Shown here: positions 30,314 through 30,804 of the stretch, one piece after another
Numbering within the stretch: the stretch's first letter is position 1
How the letters are laid out: the number at the start of each line of letters is the position of its first letter
Source of the DNA: Prolixibacteraceae bacterium UBA5740
Lineage (GTDB): Bacteria; Bacteroidota; Bacteroidia; Bacteroidales; Prolixibacteraceae
NCBI GenBank assembly: GCA_002419285.1
Contig: DIFU01000020.1
Span: 1 to 30,804, forward strand
Direction: 5' to 3'
DNA length: 30,804 bases
Translations under genes and position numbers: made by a program
Notes under the pieces: model-generated
Databases searched by the model: none
Seen by the model: only the letters and a program-made list of their open reading frames with translations
Told to the model about the DNA's origin: nothing

Positions 30314-30804
30314 ATGATGAAAAAGGTAAGAATATTATTTGCAGTCATTCTGATGACAGTTCTGTCATCGTGTGCCGAACTGATGCAGGTGGTTAATTCA
30401 ACCATGGGAGAGATTCCGTTGACCAATACGGAAATAATCGCTGGGTTGAAGCAGGCGCTTTCAGTTGGAACCGACTCAACAGTAGCCCGCGTATCGAAAA
30501 CAGATGGTTATTACAGGGATCAGTTGATCCGGATACTCCTTCCTCCCGAAGCTGAAGTGATCACCAAGAACATCTCGAGAATACCAGGAGGTGATAAATT
30601 GGTGGAGGATGTTATTTTAAGAATCAACAGGGCTGCAGAAGATGCCGCCAGGGAAGCAGGGCCCATATTTCTGGGCAGCATTACCGGGATGAGCATCTCT
30701 GATGGATTGTCGATTCTGAAAGGAGGGGATAATGCCGCAACACTATACCTTAAGAATTCCACTTCAGACCAGTTGTTTCAGCTATACCAGCCAAAGATCA
30801 GGGC
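30314..30804 (+). CDS. DUF4197 lipoprotein (partial, C-terminus outside window)
   Basis: About 163 residues are present. The N-terminus MMKKVRILFAVILMTVLSSC is a lipoprotein signal with the lipobox Cys at residue 20. The mature part matches DUF4197: EIIAGLKQALSVGTDSTVARVSKTDGYYRD, ILLPPEAEVITKNISRIPGGDKLVEDVILRINRAAEDAAREA, and ISDGLSILKGGDNAATLYLKNSTSDQL. The function of the family is unknown. ATG at 30314 or 30317 are equivalent choices. The 33-nt spacing to YgiQ suggests one transcript. The frame is open to the end of the window. Confidence 0.9.
   Translation, partial: MMKKVRILFAVILMTVLSSCAELMQVVNSTMGEIPLTNTEIIAGLKQALSVGTDSTVARVSKTDGYYRDQLIRILLPPEAEVITKNISRIPGGDKLVEDVILRINRAAEDAAREAGPIFLGSITGMSISDGLSILKGGDNAATLYLKNSTSDQLFQLYQPKIR

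Noticed and set aside
1..30804. CRISPR arrays, insertion sequences, phage genes, tRNA or rRNA
   Set aside because: No spaced direct repeats, transposase or integrase motifs, or cloverleaf sequences were found by eye.

Overview
The window looks like chromosomal DNA from a member of the Bacteroidota, probably a Bacteroidales-type lineage. Support comes from several promoter boxes of the TAnnTTTG form, little sign of Shine-Dalgarno sequences, and families common in that phylum: DUF3788, DUF4197, a LytS/LytT-type kinase and regulator pair, a split 5'-nucleotidase, a GNAT-nitrilase fusion and a PlsC-OlsB-like fused acyltransferase. I see no mobile element, CRISPR array, rRNA or tRNA. The genus cannot be told from this sequence.

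Bases 1-10340 (minus strand) hold the branched-chain amino acid pathway as two consecutive units. The first runs ilvD-ilvB-ilvN-ilvC and the second leuA-leuC-leuD followed by a second LeuA-like synthase that is cut by the window edge. Each unit is preceded by what reads as a complete ribosome-dependent transcription attenuator. There is a short leader peptide packed with Ile, Leu and Val codons (19 codons with a run of nine for ilvD, 21 codons for leuA). A segment overlapping the leader stop codon can pair with the 5' arm of an intrinsic terminator. An upstream segment in the leader can pair with a stretch beyond it and lock the antiterminator strand in a loop. The two attenuators share architecture and partly share sequence (CTGAG at the stop codon, CC[A/T]TTCTCAG in the terminator). 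They are the strongest regulatory finding here. A strong 18-bp inverted repeat ends the ilv unit before the leu leader.

Bases 10469-16235 carry mixed housekeeping and accessory genes: a DUF3788 protein, a TPR-like lipoprotein, a cold-shock protein with its terminator, a GNAT-nitrilase fusion preceded by a tandem dyad repeat, a small secreted lipocalin-like protein, and a LysM plus amidase_3 cell-wall amidase.

Bases 16336-19620 form a tight plus-strand operon of overlapping genes: the C-terminal domain of a 5'-nucleotidase as a lipoprotein, its metallophosphatase domain as a separate Tat-type protein, and apolipoprotein N-acyltransferase (lnt).

Bases 19994-30804 hold L-serine dehydratase (minus), then pepD-queA, a LytS-like kinase and its LytTR regulator, a fused acyltransferase of the aminolipid (OlsF/Gls-like) type on the minus strand, and a YgiQ radical SAM protein followed by a truncated DUF4197 lipoprotein. 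Serine dehydratase yields pyruvate, which is also the starting substrate of the ilv pathway, but nothing in the sequence links them in regulation.
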